From Streptomyces dioscori (GTDB taxonomy: Bacteria; Actinomycetota; Actinomycetes; Streptomycetales; Streptomycetaceae): 64,000 nucleotides of DNA. Under the pieces are notes generated by a model. The model saw only the letters and a list, made by a program, of their open reading frames with translations, searched no databases and was not told the DNA's origin. The position numbers and the translations under genes were made by a program. Of the stretch, positions 16,701-24,596 are shown piece after piece. Numbering within the stretch: the first letter of the stretch is position 1; the number at the start of each line of letters is the position of its first letter. The stretch lies in NCBI RefSeq assembly GCF_003024195.1, contig NZ_KZ679048.1:62001-126000 (forward strand). Reading direction: 5' to 3'.

Positions 16701-17446
16701 GTGCTCGTGCCCGAATCCCACATCATCGGGGCGGGCGCTTCGAAGACCTCGCCGCCCGCTCCGCTGTCCACGGCGCTGAGACCACCGTGTTCGTCAGCGG
16801 TGACTTCGACGCCCTGGGAGTCGAGTGACAGCGCGATCTCCCGCAGTTCGGGGTTGGCCGCCGCTTCGGCGTCCTTGACCACGAGCAGGTGCGAGAACCC
16901 CTCGGCCTGTGCGCTCACTCGCAGGTCGACACCGTCGAGGACATCGCGGTAGGTGGCGGTGGAGCCCTCGACCACGGGCTCCGGCAAGGTGTCCGCCCAA
17001 CCGATGGAGAGACTGCGGCCCGTCTGCCCGATGGCCGCGAAAGTGGTGTCACCACCCCCGGAGAAGGAGATTCCGGTCACGGCGGCCGCGGGTGAGTACC
17101 TGCCGTCGGGCTGCTTGACCAAGGTCGTGTCGATGCCGACCCACTTCGAGCCCTTACGGGCACGTACGGGCTGGACGTATTCCTTGGCGGTGAAGGTGTC
17201 GTCCGGGTTGGCGAACGTCTCCGTTCGCTCACCGCGCAGGCTTGTGACCTCCACAGGTTCGCCGGCCGCAACTGCTGCCTTCTGGGCGGCCTGCTCGGTG
17301 CGCATGCCCCGGGGGGCCGGTTCGGCGGCAGCCGCATCCGACGTGCCGTTGTCGAGGGTGGCCGGCAGGCCCGTGAGCGTGGAGAGGAGAACCGCGCACA
17401 GCGTGCCGGTCACCACTGCGGTCCGGCCTGCGACGCGGGTCCTCAC
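13763..17446 (-). CDS. Secreted LamG/DNRLRE-type protein of the RHS operon
   Basis: This 1227-residue protein has a signal peptide (TAVVTGTLCAVLLSTLTG) and a region typical of proteins encoded beside actinobacterial RHS genes (KWVGIDTTLVKQPDGRYSP, YRDVLDGVDLRV). A DNRLRE-like stretch follows (FGIPTGTFEGKHILEAEF), then fibronectin-like strands, then two LamG jelly-roll domains at about residues 830-1010 and 1050-1225 (SFSVSAWVSMPELP, VHLIGVYDD, LLYVDGQYAAQVPW). LamG folds bind carbohydrates or proteins at surfaces. I chose the GTG at 17446 because it overlaps the upstream stop (GTGA) and gives a proper signal peptide; the open frame extends further without a reason to start there. It probably helps display or deliver the RHS protein, but this is inference. 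Confidence 0.85.
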   Translation of the reverse strand: MRTRVAGRTAVVTGTLCAVLLSTLTGLPATLDNGTSDAAAAEPAPRGMRTEQAAQKAAVAAGEPVEVTSLRGERTETFANPDDTFTAKEYVQPVRARKGSKWVGIDTTLVKQPDGRYSPAAAVTGISFSGGGDTTFAAIGQTGRSLSIGWADTLPEPVVEGSTATYRDVLDGVDLRVSAQAEGFSHLLVVKDAEAAANPELREIALSLDSQGVEVTADEHGGLSAVDSGAGGEVFEAPAPMMWDSGTSTQQPALLTRKSTDDSDRASSSAGDADENSGHPTPPDGARVSDVDVAVQSDALLLTPDPALLTGKDTEYPVFIDPVVKTANRTSWTMVSSYYPSSEFWKFGDHEGVGRCPADVSYLCASTSDMKRQFFGIPTGTFEGKHILEAEFAVTMVHTYSTSPRSVELGRVNSSGGSAINSGTNWNNQPALKEAITSQSPTNPAGSCTSTNQNVRFDVRSTIQKAADSGWDTTTFRLKSGDDGDFSYWKRFCGNAHLEVKYNRPPYQPLMSHLSMSSGGSCEYGAAEDHYADEVPTLSAIIRDPDHGDTGGNTEKLSAKFKVYWTEGTTVKTNYAVVGPKNTHNYEGNEQLGAAKFTYKVGTEIDGDGFSPFTIPSNKVIGWEVQGYDGSQWGPWSSAGDSATRCEFIHDATKPKPPVVTSTAYPADDVWHDGVGDYGDFVLDSPSADVTKYKYRFTGQSGWSTATPATTGGPVTLSFMPDREGPFTLEAMAVDGAGNSQETARGHAFLVNQGRAPKAAWALGDPAGSTQAVGSAGAPAADAGSGVTFGTPLPGRSNEFGVTLDGSENGYLDAGQKAVDTDRSFSVSAWVSMPELPDTSMAVVSQDGTAEPGFALGYDGGTKMWSFRTPVSELETMGSWKVMGVAAKKNAPVHLIGVYDDVRGELKMYVNGYLVKEDIQPRRTRWNATGALQIGRSLSLDGYIHHFKGTIADVEVYDRVITEKEGRFVGSTPPQQLGYWPLEEAAAGVSPEAENRTGLTLAGSAGIYQADDSGCDINVDPDCQPVAEPMWGDGHLALDGTSAYAFRPKGLLPAEDSFTLSTRARPSSSTPARDQTVLSLPGTNAAAVAVRYSQSANRWQLVTTSSDGSAAAVSTATALAAPPSTDTDGDHLALVYDATFGDVLLYVDGQYAAQVPWRNTWDFSTTGLQAGRKLTGTTGGEYFSGTLDEIRAYRGALDATTVQTIAGLTSGCSLVGSVGTQPSDCTV

Positions 17447-18987
17447 TTGATCACCGCACCGAAGGAGATTCCGCTGTCCGGGAGGCCGTCGGTGCCGGGT
17501 TTGAGGGTCTTGACCGGATCGGTGGCACCGGAGACGAGGTTCTTCCACGGCACGACGTACACCGCGCCCTTCACCTCGTCGGAGGTCTTGGCGTAGGGCG
17601 CGCCGACGTAGAGATCCGTCGCGGTCGTGGCCAGGCCCATTCCGGTGAAGTCCCGCGCTGTGGCGGTTCCGGGAAGACCGGTACCGCGAGCGATGATCTT
17701 GTCGCTGAGGCCGGGAGCTCCGAGCGCGGGGAAGGTGTGGATCGCACCGGCCTCACGGACGGAACCGGCGTCCTCGCCGGGAGCGGCTGCGGCGAGCCTC
17801 ATGGTGGTCGCCGTTCCGACGACGGTGGGGCTGGTGTTCGTCAGAACCACCCGCTGCCCCAGGAAGTCGCCGGCGATCGGGTCGCCCTCGACATCGGTCA
17901 CGTTCCGGTCGATGGCGCTGATCTCGGTGTACGTCCCGGTGGGGGTGAGGTGCAGCACGGTGGCGCTGCCCGCGTCGGCGACGGTGCCGATGTCCTCGTT
18001 GGGCACGCCGATGGCCAGCAAGGCGTCCGTGTTGGAGGTACTGCCGGCAGGCCGGTAGGGGGCGAGGGAGATCGACGTACCGAAACCGTCGCCGGCCTCG
18101 GCCACGCCGGTGAGTCCCTCGCTGGCACCAGCCTGGTCGAGCCCTGCCAGGGCGGTGGGAACGTTGTCGGTGACGGCATGGCTGAAGACGGTGACCCCGC
18201 CCGCGAACGTCTCGTCCCCGATGGCTTCGCCCGGGGCGCCGACACCCAGGTAACCGGACGTGGAACTCAGGGAGTACCCGAACCGGTCGTGTGCTTCGGC
18301 GATGCCCGGAACACCGGTGCTGTCCTGATGTACGCGCATGCGGGTGGCGGCTTGGGCGTAGTGGACGATCCCCGCGTCGGCGACACTGCCCACGTTCTCG
18401 CCGGGGACCCCGACGGCAAGGAACGGTTTACCGGACGAGGTCTTCCCCGCGGAGAGAGCGAATCCGAACCAGTCGTACTCTTCGTTGGCCGTGGCCGGGT
18501 CGAATCCGGCTTGACTGTAGCTGTCGATCACCGAGCCGGCGCCGATGCCGCCGGCCGTGCCGTGCACGACGTAGACGGCTCCCGCGTCGGCCAGTTCGAC
18601 GCCGTCCTTCGACACGTCCTCGTACGGGGCGCCGATGACGAGGTCCGTGCACCCGTCCGCGTCCGCGTCGTAGGTCGCGAGCGAACGGCCGAACTCGTCG
18701 CCGATCTCGGGTGCCGCGTTCATACCGGCCGTCGCCTGGGATATCTCAGAGACGCCCTTCCCCCCACCGAGCACGACGCGCACCAGGCCGGCCCGGGACT
18801 GCCCGGACACCGTCGCATTGGGATCGGCCACGGCGGTGTCCTTCACCCCGTCGCCGTTGAAGTCCGATTCCGTCCCGGCAACGCAGGCCGCAGCCGCCGC
18901 CGATGGCACGCCGGCAGTCGCGCCCCCCACCGAAGCGACCAGGGCGGCCACCACGGCCCACCCGAGACGCCTTCTTCGTACACGCAC
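17443..18987 (-). CDS. Secreted FG-GAP (integrin-alpha-like) beta-propeller protein
   Basis: The 514-residue product has a signal peptide with RVRRRRLGWAVVAALVAS, then about seven FG-GAP repeats. Each pairs a phrase such as DEFGRSLATYD, DRFGYSLSS or DGFGTSISLAP with GAPYEDV, GVPGENVG or GVPNEDIG. A calcium-type loop DFNGDGVKD sits near the mature N-terminus. This is the predicted first gene of the three-gene surface operon ending in the RHS toxin. Such propellers often mediate adhesion or act as scaffolds outside the cell. The GTG start at 18987 is preceded by GTGAG and gives a clean signal peptide; the longer open frame would add 28 cysteine-rich residues in front of it. Confidence 0.88.
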   Translation of the reverse strand: MRVRRRRLGWAVVAALVASVGGATAGVPSAAAAACVAGTESDFNGDGVKDTAVADPNATVSGQSRAGLVRVVLGGGKGVSEISQATAGMNAAPEIGDEFGRSLATYDADADGCTDLVIGAPYEDVSKDGVELADAGAVYVVHGTAGGIGAGSVIDSYSQAGFDPATANEEYDWFGFALSAGKTSSGKPFLAVGVPGENVGSVADAGIVHYAQAATRMRVHQDSTGVPGIAEAHDRFGYSLSSTSGYLGVGAPGEAIGDETFAGGVTVFSHAVTDNVPTALAGLDQAGASEGLTGVAEAGDGFGTSISLAPYRPAGSTSNTDALLAIGVPNEDIGTVADAGSATVLHLTPTGTYTEISAIDRNVTDVEGDPIAGDFLGQRVVLTNTSPTVVGTATTMRLAAAAPGEDAGSVREAGAIHTFPALGAPGLSDKIIARGTGLPGTATARDFTGMGLATTATDLYVGAPYAKTSDEVKGAVYVVPWKNLVSGATDPVKTLKPGTDGLPDSGISFGAVIK

Positions 18988-19314
18988 GACGTACTCACAT
19001 TCTCTGCATCGTTCACCACATGTAAACCACAAGAAGCTCTCAGTGAGGGGTAACAGTGGTGAGTACGTCAAGGGACTGTCCGTTTAGTGCAAATTTTTGT
19101 TACGGCAAATCCGGCAAATAATTCGATGCGTCCCATCCATGATCTCGGAGACCTCCGGGAAGAAAGTGGGGCACAGTTCACCTGCTGCTTGACTCGCAGT
19201 TGACCATTCGTCATATGATTCGCCGTCGGACGAACGAGTCGTCCGAAGTGCACGGTTTCCCCCCGGTACGGTGCGCCTTCACATTTGCCCCTGCCAACAC
19301 GAGGACCCTGCTGC
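18988..19314. promoter_or_regulatory. AT-richer divergent control region of the RHS operon and hydrolase gene
   Basis: This 327-bp region separates divergent genes and is clearly less GC-rich than its flanks (around 19080-19125). It holds an 11-bp inverted repeat GACGTACTCAC (18988-18998) with its complement at 19059-19069, right next to the FG-GAP start. A second hairpin, TCGGACGA / TCGTCCGA, is at 19226-19246. I see no gene. Either repeat could be an operator. Confidence 0.45.
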
Positions 19315-20205
19315 ATGCGCTGTGCGCTGAGAAACTTGATTTGCTGCATCGCGCTCGTACTCGGTTCGCTGGCCCTTCAGGTTCCCGAGACCCACGCCGC
19401 CGCCCGCCAGGAGAGCACCCACTCCTACGGTTCGCACGTCCGGCAGAAGCTCACCGCGCACTGGAACGCGAGCACCACGCCGCAGCCTGCGATCGTCGTC
19501 CTGCACGGGGGCTACTGGTACCAGGACTCCGGATGGACCACCTGGTCACGGACCTTCGCCGACGCCGGCTACGCCACGTTCGACGTGGACTACCGCCTGA
19601 ACTTCGACGCGCCCTGGCCCGCCCAGCGCTCCGACGCGATCTCGGCGATCACCTGGATCAAGGCGCACGCCGCCGAGTTCGATCTCGATCCCGACCGTGT
19701 GGTGATCCTCGGATCGTCGGCGGGCGGGCACCTCGCCACGGCGGTCGCGACCTACGGGGCCGGGGGCGACCGGGTCCGCGGAGTGGTCGGCCTGTCCCCC
19801 GTGGCTTCTCCGTACCGGGCCTGGAACGACGGCAACAGCGACCTCAGCAGCGACAAGGAGCGCAAGGTCCGCGACAACGCCACCCTGCTCGCGCGCTGCT
19901 TCCCGGACCCAACCGACGTCGACACGTCGCTGCACGCGAGCTGTTGGGACACCTGGAAGGACATGGTCGCCAAGAACCGGGCATCGGGCCCCGACGACGC
20001 CCCCATGTACCTCGTCCACTCGGAGCTGGACTTCGTCCCGGCCGCGCACTCCCTGGATCTCGAAGCCACCGAGGAGGCGAAGGGCATGCCTGACACCGAC
20101 ATCTCCACCACCGTCGTACCGGGCGATGCCCACGGTGGAGCCCTGCTCGACGATCAGCCCACCGTCGACCGGATCCTGGACTGGATCCGGACACGCACCC
20201 TCTGA
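19315..20205 (+). CDS. Secreted alpha/beta-hydrolase (esterase/lipase family)
   Basis: This 296-residue protein starts with a signal peptide (ICCIALVLGSLALQVPETHA) and continues with an alpha/beta-hydrolase fold of the hormone-sensitive-lipase or BD-FAE type. The oxyanion motif HGGYW follows the second strand. The nucleophile Ser lies in GSSAGG, the acid is probably the Asp in SELDFVP, and the His lies in GDAHGG. Two cysteines in RCFPD and ASCWD may form a disulphide. The ATG at 19315 has GAGGA 9 bases upstream; a start 30 bases earlier would add 10 residues before the signal peptide. It precedes the Stealth gene by about 50 bp and may be co-transcribed. An extracellular esterase acting on acylated polysaccharide would fit, but the substrate is unknown. 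Confidence 0.85.
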   Translation: MRCALRNLICCIALVLGSLALQVPETHAAARQESTHSYGSHVRQKLTAHWNASTTPQPAIVVLHGGYWYQDSGWTTWSRTFADAGYATFDVDYRLNFDAPWPAQRSDAISAITWIKAHAAEFDLDPDRVVILGSSAGGHLATAVATYGAGGDRVRGVVGLSPVASPYRAWNDGNSDLSSDKERKVRDNATLLARCFPDPTDVDTSLHASCWDTWKDMVAKNRASGPDDAPMYLVHSELDFVPAAHSLDLEATEEAKGMPDTDISTTVVPGDAHGGALLDDQPTVDRILDWIRTRTL

Positions 20206-20258
20206 TCAGCGCACCTCTGATCACCCCCGTGACTCTTCGGAGCAGTTGAGGAATGCCC

Positions 20259-21989
20259 ATGAACCACAGGCTCCTGCGCGTCGGAGCAAAGCTCGTTCCG
20301 CCGTCGGTGCAGGCCCGGCGGGTCGAGGAACGCCTGCGTGCGGAGACCGAGGCCGCGGAGCGCAGGCGAGTGGAGCGTGTCGCCGCGCGGCGTCGCGCGC
20401 TGCTGGCCGGCGATTCGGCCATCAGGGAGATCGAGGTGGCGGGCCGCAGCTGGTTCGGCCGCACCATGGCCTCCTTCACCGCGGCCGGTGCCGCCGACCA
20501 CAATCTCGAACTCGTGGTCGCCGCGCTGACACACGCCGAGATCGAGTACTTCGTCGTGCCAGGACGCTCGCCGCTGCGGCACGTCCTGGGGATCCGGCTG
20601 GAGGCCCGCAAGCGGTTGCTGAAGGCACTGCGGGAGCTCTACGACTCCGGAGCCCTGTACGCGGCGCTCCCCACCAAGGAGCTCCTGCCGCGCGAAGCGG
20701 GTCTGTACGCGGACGGGGCGCTCCCCGCCGCCGTCAAACGCGCCGACACCATTCGGTTCGGGGAACTGCTGCTGGGCCCGGACGGGCAGCTGTTGGGCAG
20801 TCTGGAGTTCGGCTGCGACGTCGAGTTCTGGCGCGACGGTGCCCAGGTGGTCGGTACGCCCCGGTTCACCGAGCTGCGTTCGCAGGCGCCCGTGAGCGTC
20901 GTCGAGAAGGGGCTGGTGGCGCCGCGGCTCAACGCGGTGTCCGATGTACTGCCGGAGGGATCCGCCACCGCGGTCCGGGTCATCGCCGGACGCGAGCACC
21001 CGACGTTCGCCGACTTCGTCCGTCCTCGGATCGACGAGGTCGACTTCCCGATCGATGTGGTATACACCTGGGTGGACGGATCCGATCCCGAACTCGCCGG
21101 ACGCCGGGAGCACTTCCGGTCCGGCGGCACCGCCCCGATCCACGCTCGTGAGACCGGGGCGTCCCGGTACACGAGCCACGACGAGCTGCGTTACTCCCTG
21201 CGCTCCCTGGACATGTACGCCGGGTTCGTCCGTACCGTCTACCTCGTCACCGACGGGCAGACACCGGACTGGCTCGACCAGGAGGCCGCGGGCATCAAGG
21301 TGATCCACCACAAGGAGATCTTCGCGGACCCGCAGGTCCTGCCCGTGTTCAACTCACATGCGATCGGTACCCAGTTGCACCGCATCCCGGGGCTCTCGCA
21401 GCGGTACCTCTACTTCAACGACGACGTTTTCGTGGGGCGTCCCATCGCGCCGGGTCACTTCTTCCACGGCAACGGCGTGGCCAAGATTCCCTTCTCCCCG
21501 GCCCAACTCGGCCTCGGCCTGCCTCACCCTGATGAGCCTGCGCCCAACTCCGCGGGCAAGAACGTACGACGGCTCCTGATGGAGGCTCACGGACGTTTCT
21601 CCGTGCACAAGTTCATGCACACCCCCCACCCGCAGATGCGCGAGGTGATGGAGGAGATAGAGAGCCGCTTCCCTGCCGAGGTCCAGCAGACCAGCGCGTC
21701 CCGCTTCCGGGCGGTGACGGACATCGCCATGGGAGCCTCCCTGCACCATCACCAGGCCTACCTGACCGGCAGGGCCGTGCCGGGCAAGTTCAAGTTGCGG
21801 TACATCGACGTGGCGTCCGAGGACGCCTTCGACAAGATGACCTCCCTGGCGGAGGAACGCCGGTTCGACTTCTTCTGCCTCAACGACGTGAACACCCCCC
21901 AGGACCGGCAGGAGGAGATCGCGCGGAGAATGTCAGATTTCCTTCAGTCCTACTTCCCCTTTCCCAGCCGGTTCGAGCGCAAGGGCTGA
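20259..21989 (+). CDS. Stealth-family sugar-1-phosphate transferase (capsule/glycan phosphotransferase)
   Basis: The 576-residue protein carries the conserved regions of Stealth proteins. These bacterial enzymes transfer hexose-1-phosphate to a glycan and are related to human GlcNAc-1-phosphotransferase. CR1 is IDVVYTWVDGSDPE near residue 268. CR2 covers HDELRYSLRSLDMYAGFVRTV and YLVTDGQTPDWL. CR3 includes NSHAIGTQLHRIPGL and YLYFNDDVFVGRP, and CR4 near the C-terminus is CLNDVNTPQD. The N-terminal 250 residues are an Arg/Ala-rich helical region plus an uncharacterised domain. An ATG at 20253 is in frame; I prefer 20259 because GAGG then sits at normal distance. It likely builds phosphodiester-linked wall or capsule glycan. 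Confidence 0.9.
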   Translation: MNHRLLRVGAKLVPPSVQARRVEERLRAETEAAERRRVERVAARRRALLAGDSAIREIEVAGRSWFGRTMASFTAAGAADHNLELVVAALTHAEIEYFVVPGRSPLRHVLGIRLEARKRLLKALRELYDSGALYAALPTKELLPREAGLYADGALPAAVKRADTIRFGELLLGPDGQLLGSLEFGCDVEFWRDGAQVVGTPRFTELRSQAPVSVVEKGLVAPRLNAVSDVLPEGSATAVRVIAGREHPTFADFVRPRIDEVDFPIDVVYTWVDGSDPELAGRREHFRSGGTAPIHARETGASRYTSHDELRYSLRSLDMYAGFVRTVYLVTDGQTPDWLDQEAAGIKVIHHKEIFADPQVLPVFNSHAIGTQLHRIPGLSQRYLYFNDDVFVGRPIAPGHFFHGNGVAKIPFSPAQLGLGLPHPDEPAPNSAGKNVRRLLMEAHGRFSVHKFMHTPHPQMREVMEEIESRFPAEVQQTSASRFRAVTDIAMGASLHHHQAYLTGRAVPGKFKLRYIDVASEDAFDKMTSLAEERRFDFFCLNDVNTPQDRQEEIARRMSDFLQSYFPFPSRFERKG

Positions 21990-22047
21990 GGACAGGACGG
22001 CTGCCCGGATGGATGGCTGGATGGGTGGCCGGCTGCCGGTCCTGATC

Positions 22048-22965
22048 TCAGCCCGCGCCGCCGCCCTCGCCGGTGAGCAGGCGGCGTGGGTTGGTGATGC
22101 GGAAGGCATAGGCCGCCGCGCCGCCCAGGCCGTGGCCCGGGGTTTGCGGGGGGTCTGCGTAGGGGCGGTCCGTGCCCTGAACGATCGTGGACGTGCCCAG
22201 GGCGCGGACCATGGACTCCACCGCGCGGGGGCCGTACGACGAGGTTTCCACGAACACGTCCGGGTCCGTCTCCCTGTGGCCCTCCGCCCCGGCGCGGGCC
22301 GCGAAGCGTTCGCCGTGCAGGGGTGCCAGGCCGGCCAGCAGCGCGAAGCACACCCGCAGGTGTGGATGGCGCGGTCGGCCGAACGCCCGGAACGCGAACC
22401 AGGCCGCGTGCATCTGCTGTACGTACGGCACCATCGCCGGCCACCAGCCCGGCCGGGGATCGATGTCGGCCGCCGGGCCCGGGTGGATGAACAGGGGGAG
22501 GTCCCGGGTCGCCAGCAGGTCGAGCAGCGGGGCGCAGCGCTCGTAACCCGCCGCGTCGGCCAGGGCGTTCGCCGGGAGCTGGAGGCCCGCGAATCCCAGA
22601 TCCAGGTAGCCGGCCGTCGTCTTCGCGTCGATGTCCCGGACACCCGCGGCGGCCCACGCGCCGAACGGGCGGGGCAGTTCCGCCGCGTCCTGGTGGTACG
22701 CGTCGAGCAGCGGGCGCGCCTCCGCTGAGGGGAGCCACTCCACGCCCAGCGGGGAGGAGAGCGAGATCAGCGCCCTGCCGAGGCCGTCCGCGACCGCCTG
22801 TTCGGTCCGCCGGGTGATGTCGTGGTCGGCGGGGGAGACCTCGTAGGGCGGCTCACCGGCCGTGTGCAGCGTCCAGCCGTCCAGGAACGGCGGCTCCGTG
22901 CGGGCCCGCAGAGCCGCCACGAACGAGCCGGTCCACAGATGCTGGTGTACGTCGACGTTGGTCAC
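22048..22965 (-). CDS. Amidohydrolase_2-type metal-dependent hydrolase
   Basis: This 305-residue protein looks like a TIM-barrel amidohydrolase of the ACMSD-like group. The first-strand metal motif is DVHQHLW (HxH), a further His is in LFIHPGPA, and the C-terminal Asp is in GTDRPYAD. Family members decarboxylate or hydrolyse small organic acids. It is the last gene of a three-gene operon in which each gene overlaps the next by 4 bases (its GTG overlaps the lyase stop). The context suggests it acts on a product made by the lyase and the cyclodeaminase-like protein. The substrate cannot be read from the sequence. Confidence 0.82.
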   Translation of the reverse strand: MTNVDVHQHLWTGSFVAALRARTEPPFLDGWTLHTAGEPPYEVSPADHDITRRTEQAVADGLGRALISLSSPLGVEWLPSAEARPLLDAYHQDAAELPRPFGAWAAAGVRDIDAKTTAGYLDLGFAGLQLPANALADAAGYERCAPLLDLLATRDLPLFIHPGPAADIDPRPGWWPAMVPYVQQMHAAWFAFRAFGRPRHPHLRVCFALLAGLAPLHGERFAARAGAEGHRETDPDVFVETSSYGPRAVESMVRALGTSTIVQGTDRPYADPPQTPGHGLGGAAAYAFRITNPRRLLTGEGGGAG

Positions 22966-24596
22966 GAGGCTTCTTCCGTCAGGGCACGCAGGGCGTTCCG
23001 TACCTCGTCGGACCCCAGGATGTCATCGGTCACCCGGTCCACGTCCACCCCGCAGGGCCGGTCCTCGTCCAGGGGCGGGACCAGCTCGCGGATCGCCCGG
23101 TGGAGGAGGGCGGGGCCCCGCCCGAGCGCGGGAGGCGCTGCCAGGTCCACCGCCTGTGCGGCGGCCACGGCCTCCACGGCGAGCAGCTGACGCAGCCGGA
23201 CCAGCATCGTCGACAGCCGCCGTGCCCCGAGCGAGGCGTTGGTCGAGTCGTCCTCGACACCGTCCGCGCCGTGCCGCGGGTCGGTGCTCACCGGGGCCGA
23301 CAGGAGACGGATCTCCGCGACCAGCGCCTGCGCCGTCTTCGCCAGCGGCGCGAAGCCCGAACGCTCCGGGCCGTGCGGGGAGAGGTTGGCGGGCAGCCCG
23401 CTGAGTGCGGGGTTGAGCAGCCGCCGCATGCGCTCGGCGGAGACCGCCGCGGTCTGGGTCACGGCCAGCGCGACGGTGTCGAGGGCCAGGGCGAGGGCCG
23501 GGGTGTGGAAGTTGCCGGAGGAGAGGATCTCGCCGGGTACGCCGTCGGTGGCGGGCAGGACCACCGGGTTGTCGCCGCAGCCGTTCAGCTCGGGATCCAG
23601 CGCCGCGCCGGCGAAGTCGAGCGCGGCGTGCAGCGCGCCGTGCACCTGGGCGGTGCAGCGCAGACTGATGGGGTCCTGGACCCGGCGGGCGTGCTTCGGA
23701 TCCGTGAGGTCGCCGCCCGCCAGGAGCGCCAGGAGCTGCTCCGCCGCCCGGGACTGGCCGGGGGCCGGACGCAGGCCGAGGACCCGGGCGTCCAGGGGGC
23801 TGGTGTTCGCCCGGAAGCCCTCGAAGGTGAGTGCCGTGACCGCCTGGGCCAGCAACAGGACGGTGGCGGCCTCGTGGAGGGCGAGGGCGCCGTGGCCGGC
23901 GGCCAGCGGGCTCGCGCTGCACAGGACGTGGCCGTCCTTGGGACCCAGTTCGGCGGGGGCCAGCCCGGCCCGGCGCAGGGCCCCCGCGCCGTCCAGCACC
24001 TCGCCGGAGAGTTCGGCGCGGCCCTCGCCGATGACCACGAGCCCGACATGGGCCATCTGGCACAGGTCCGAGGCGCCGATCGAGCCCACCTCGGGGACCA
24101 GCGGATGGACGCCGGAGTTGAGCAGGCCGACCAGCAGGGGCAGGATCCGCGGGCTGATCCCGCTGCCGCCGCCGGCCAGCCCGTTGACGCGGGCGATCAG
24201 GGCGGCGCGTACGACGGAGGCGGGCAACGGGTCGCCGACCGCGTTGGCCCGGCCGCGTACCGTACGCACGCTGAACCGCGCGAGTTCGTCGCGCGGCAGG
24301 GCGTACGACGAACGGCTGCCGAGTCCCGTCGTCAGTCCGTACGTCGGCACCTGGCGGTCGACCACGTCGTCGACCACCGCGCGCTCGCGCGCCAGCCGGG
24401 GGAGCACCTCGTCCGCGAGGACGACCCGGGCACCGCGCTGGGCGACGGCGGCCACGTCCGCGCAGGACAGGGAGCGGCCGTCGACGATCACCGGTCCGAG
24501 CGCCGGTCGGGGCACGGATCCGGGCACGGGTTCCAGCGCCGATTCGAGCGCCGGTTCGATCAATGCTTCCGATTTCGCGGGGTAGGGGCCCGTCAT
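22962..24596 (-). CDS. Histidine/phenylalanine ammonia-lyase-like protein with altered MIO triad
   Basis: This 544-residue protein has all hallmarks of the HAL/PAL fold: Y86 in YGLTTGLG, RGRANAVG, NPVV in CGDNPVVL, SLRCTAQVHGAL and SSGNFHTPALALA. The segment that normally forms the MIO electrophile from Ala-Ser-Gly reads GSIGASDLCQMAH here, residues 175-177 being Ala-Ser-Asp. The glycine found between Ser and Asp in HAL (GASGDL) is missing. The first 35 residues are a Pro/Glu/Ala-rich extension. It overlaps the ornithine-cyclodeaminase-like gene upstream and the amidohydrolase downstream, and lies opposite a betaine-type importer. It could be an MIO enzyme using Asp nitrogen, or an MIO-free lyase for substrates with a better leaving group such as trimethylamine. 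It is not a normal HutH. Confidence 0.85.
   Translation of the reverse strand: MTGPYPAKSEALIEPALESALEPVPGSVPRPALGPVIVDGRSLSCADVAAVAQRGARVVLADEVLPRLARERAVVDDVVDRQVPTYGLTTGLGSRSSYALPRDELARFSVRTVRGRANAVGDPLPASVVRAALIARVNGLAGGGSGISPRILPLLVGLLNSGVHPLVPEVGSIGASDLCQMAHVGLVVIGEGRAELSGEVLDGAGALRRAGLAPAELGPKDGHVLCSASPLAAGHGALALHEAATVLLLAQAVTALTFEGFRANTSPLDARVLGLRPAPGQSRAAEQLLALLAGGDLTDPKHARRVQDPISLRCTAQVHGALHAALDFAGAALDPELNGCGDNPVVLPATDGVPGEILSSGNFHTPALALALDTVALAVTQTAAVSAERMRRLLNPALSGLPANLSPHGPERSGFAPLAKTAQALVAEIRLLSAPVSTDPRHGADGVEDDSTNASLGARRLSTMLVRLRQLLAVEAVAAAQAVDLAAPPALGRGPALLHRAIRELVPPLDEDRPCGVDVDRVTDDILGSDEVRNALRALTEEAS

Noticed and set aside
22962-24596. Annotation as histidine ammonia-lyase HutH
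   Set aside because: The MIO triad is altered and there are no urocanase or other Hut genes nearby.
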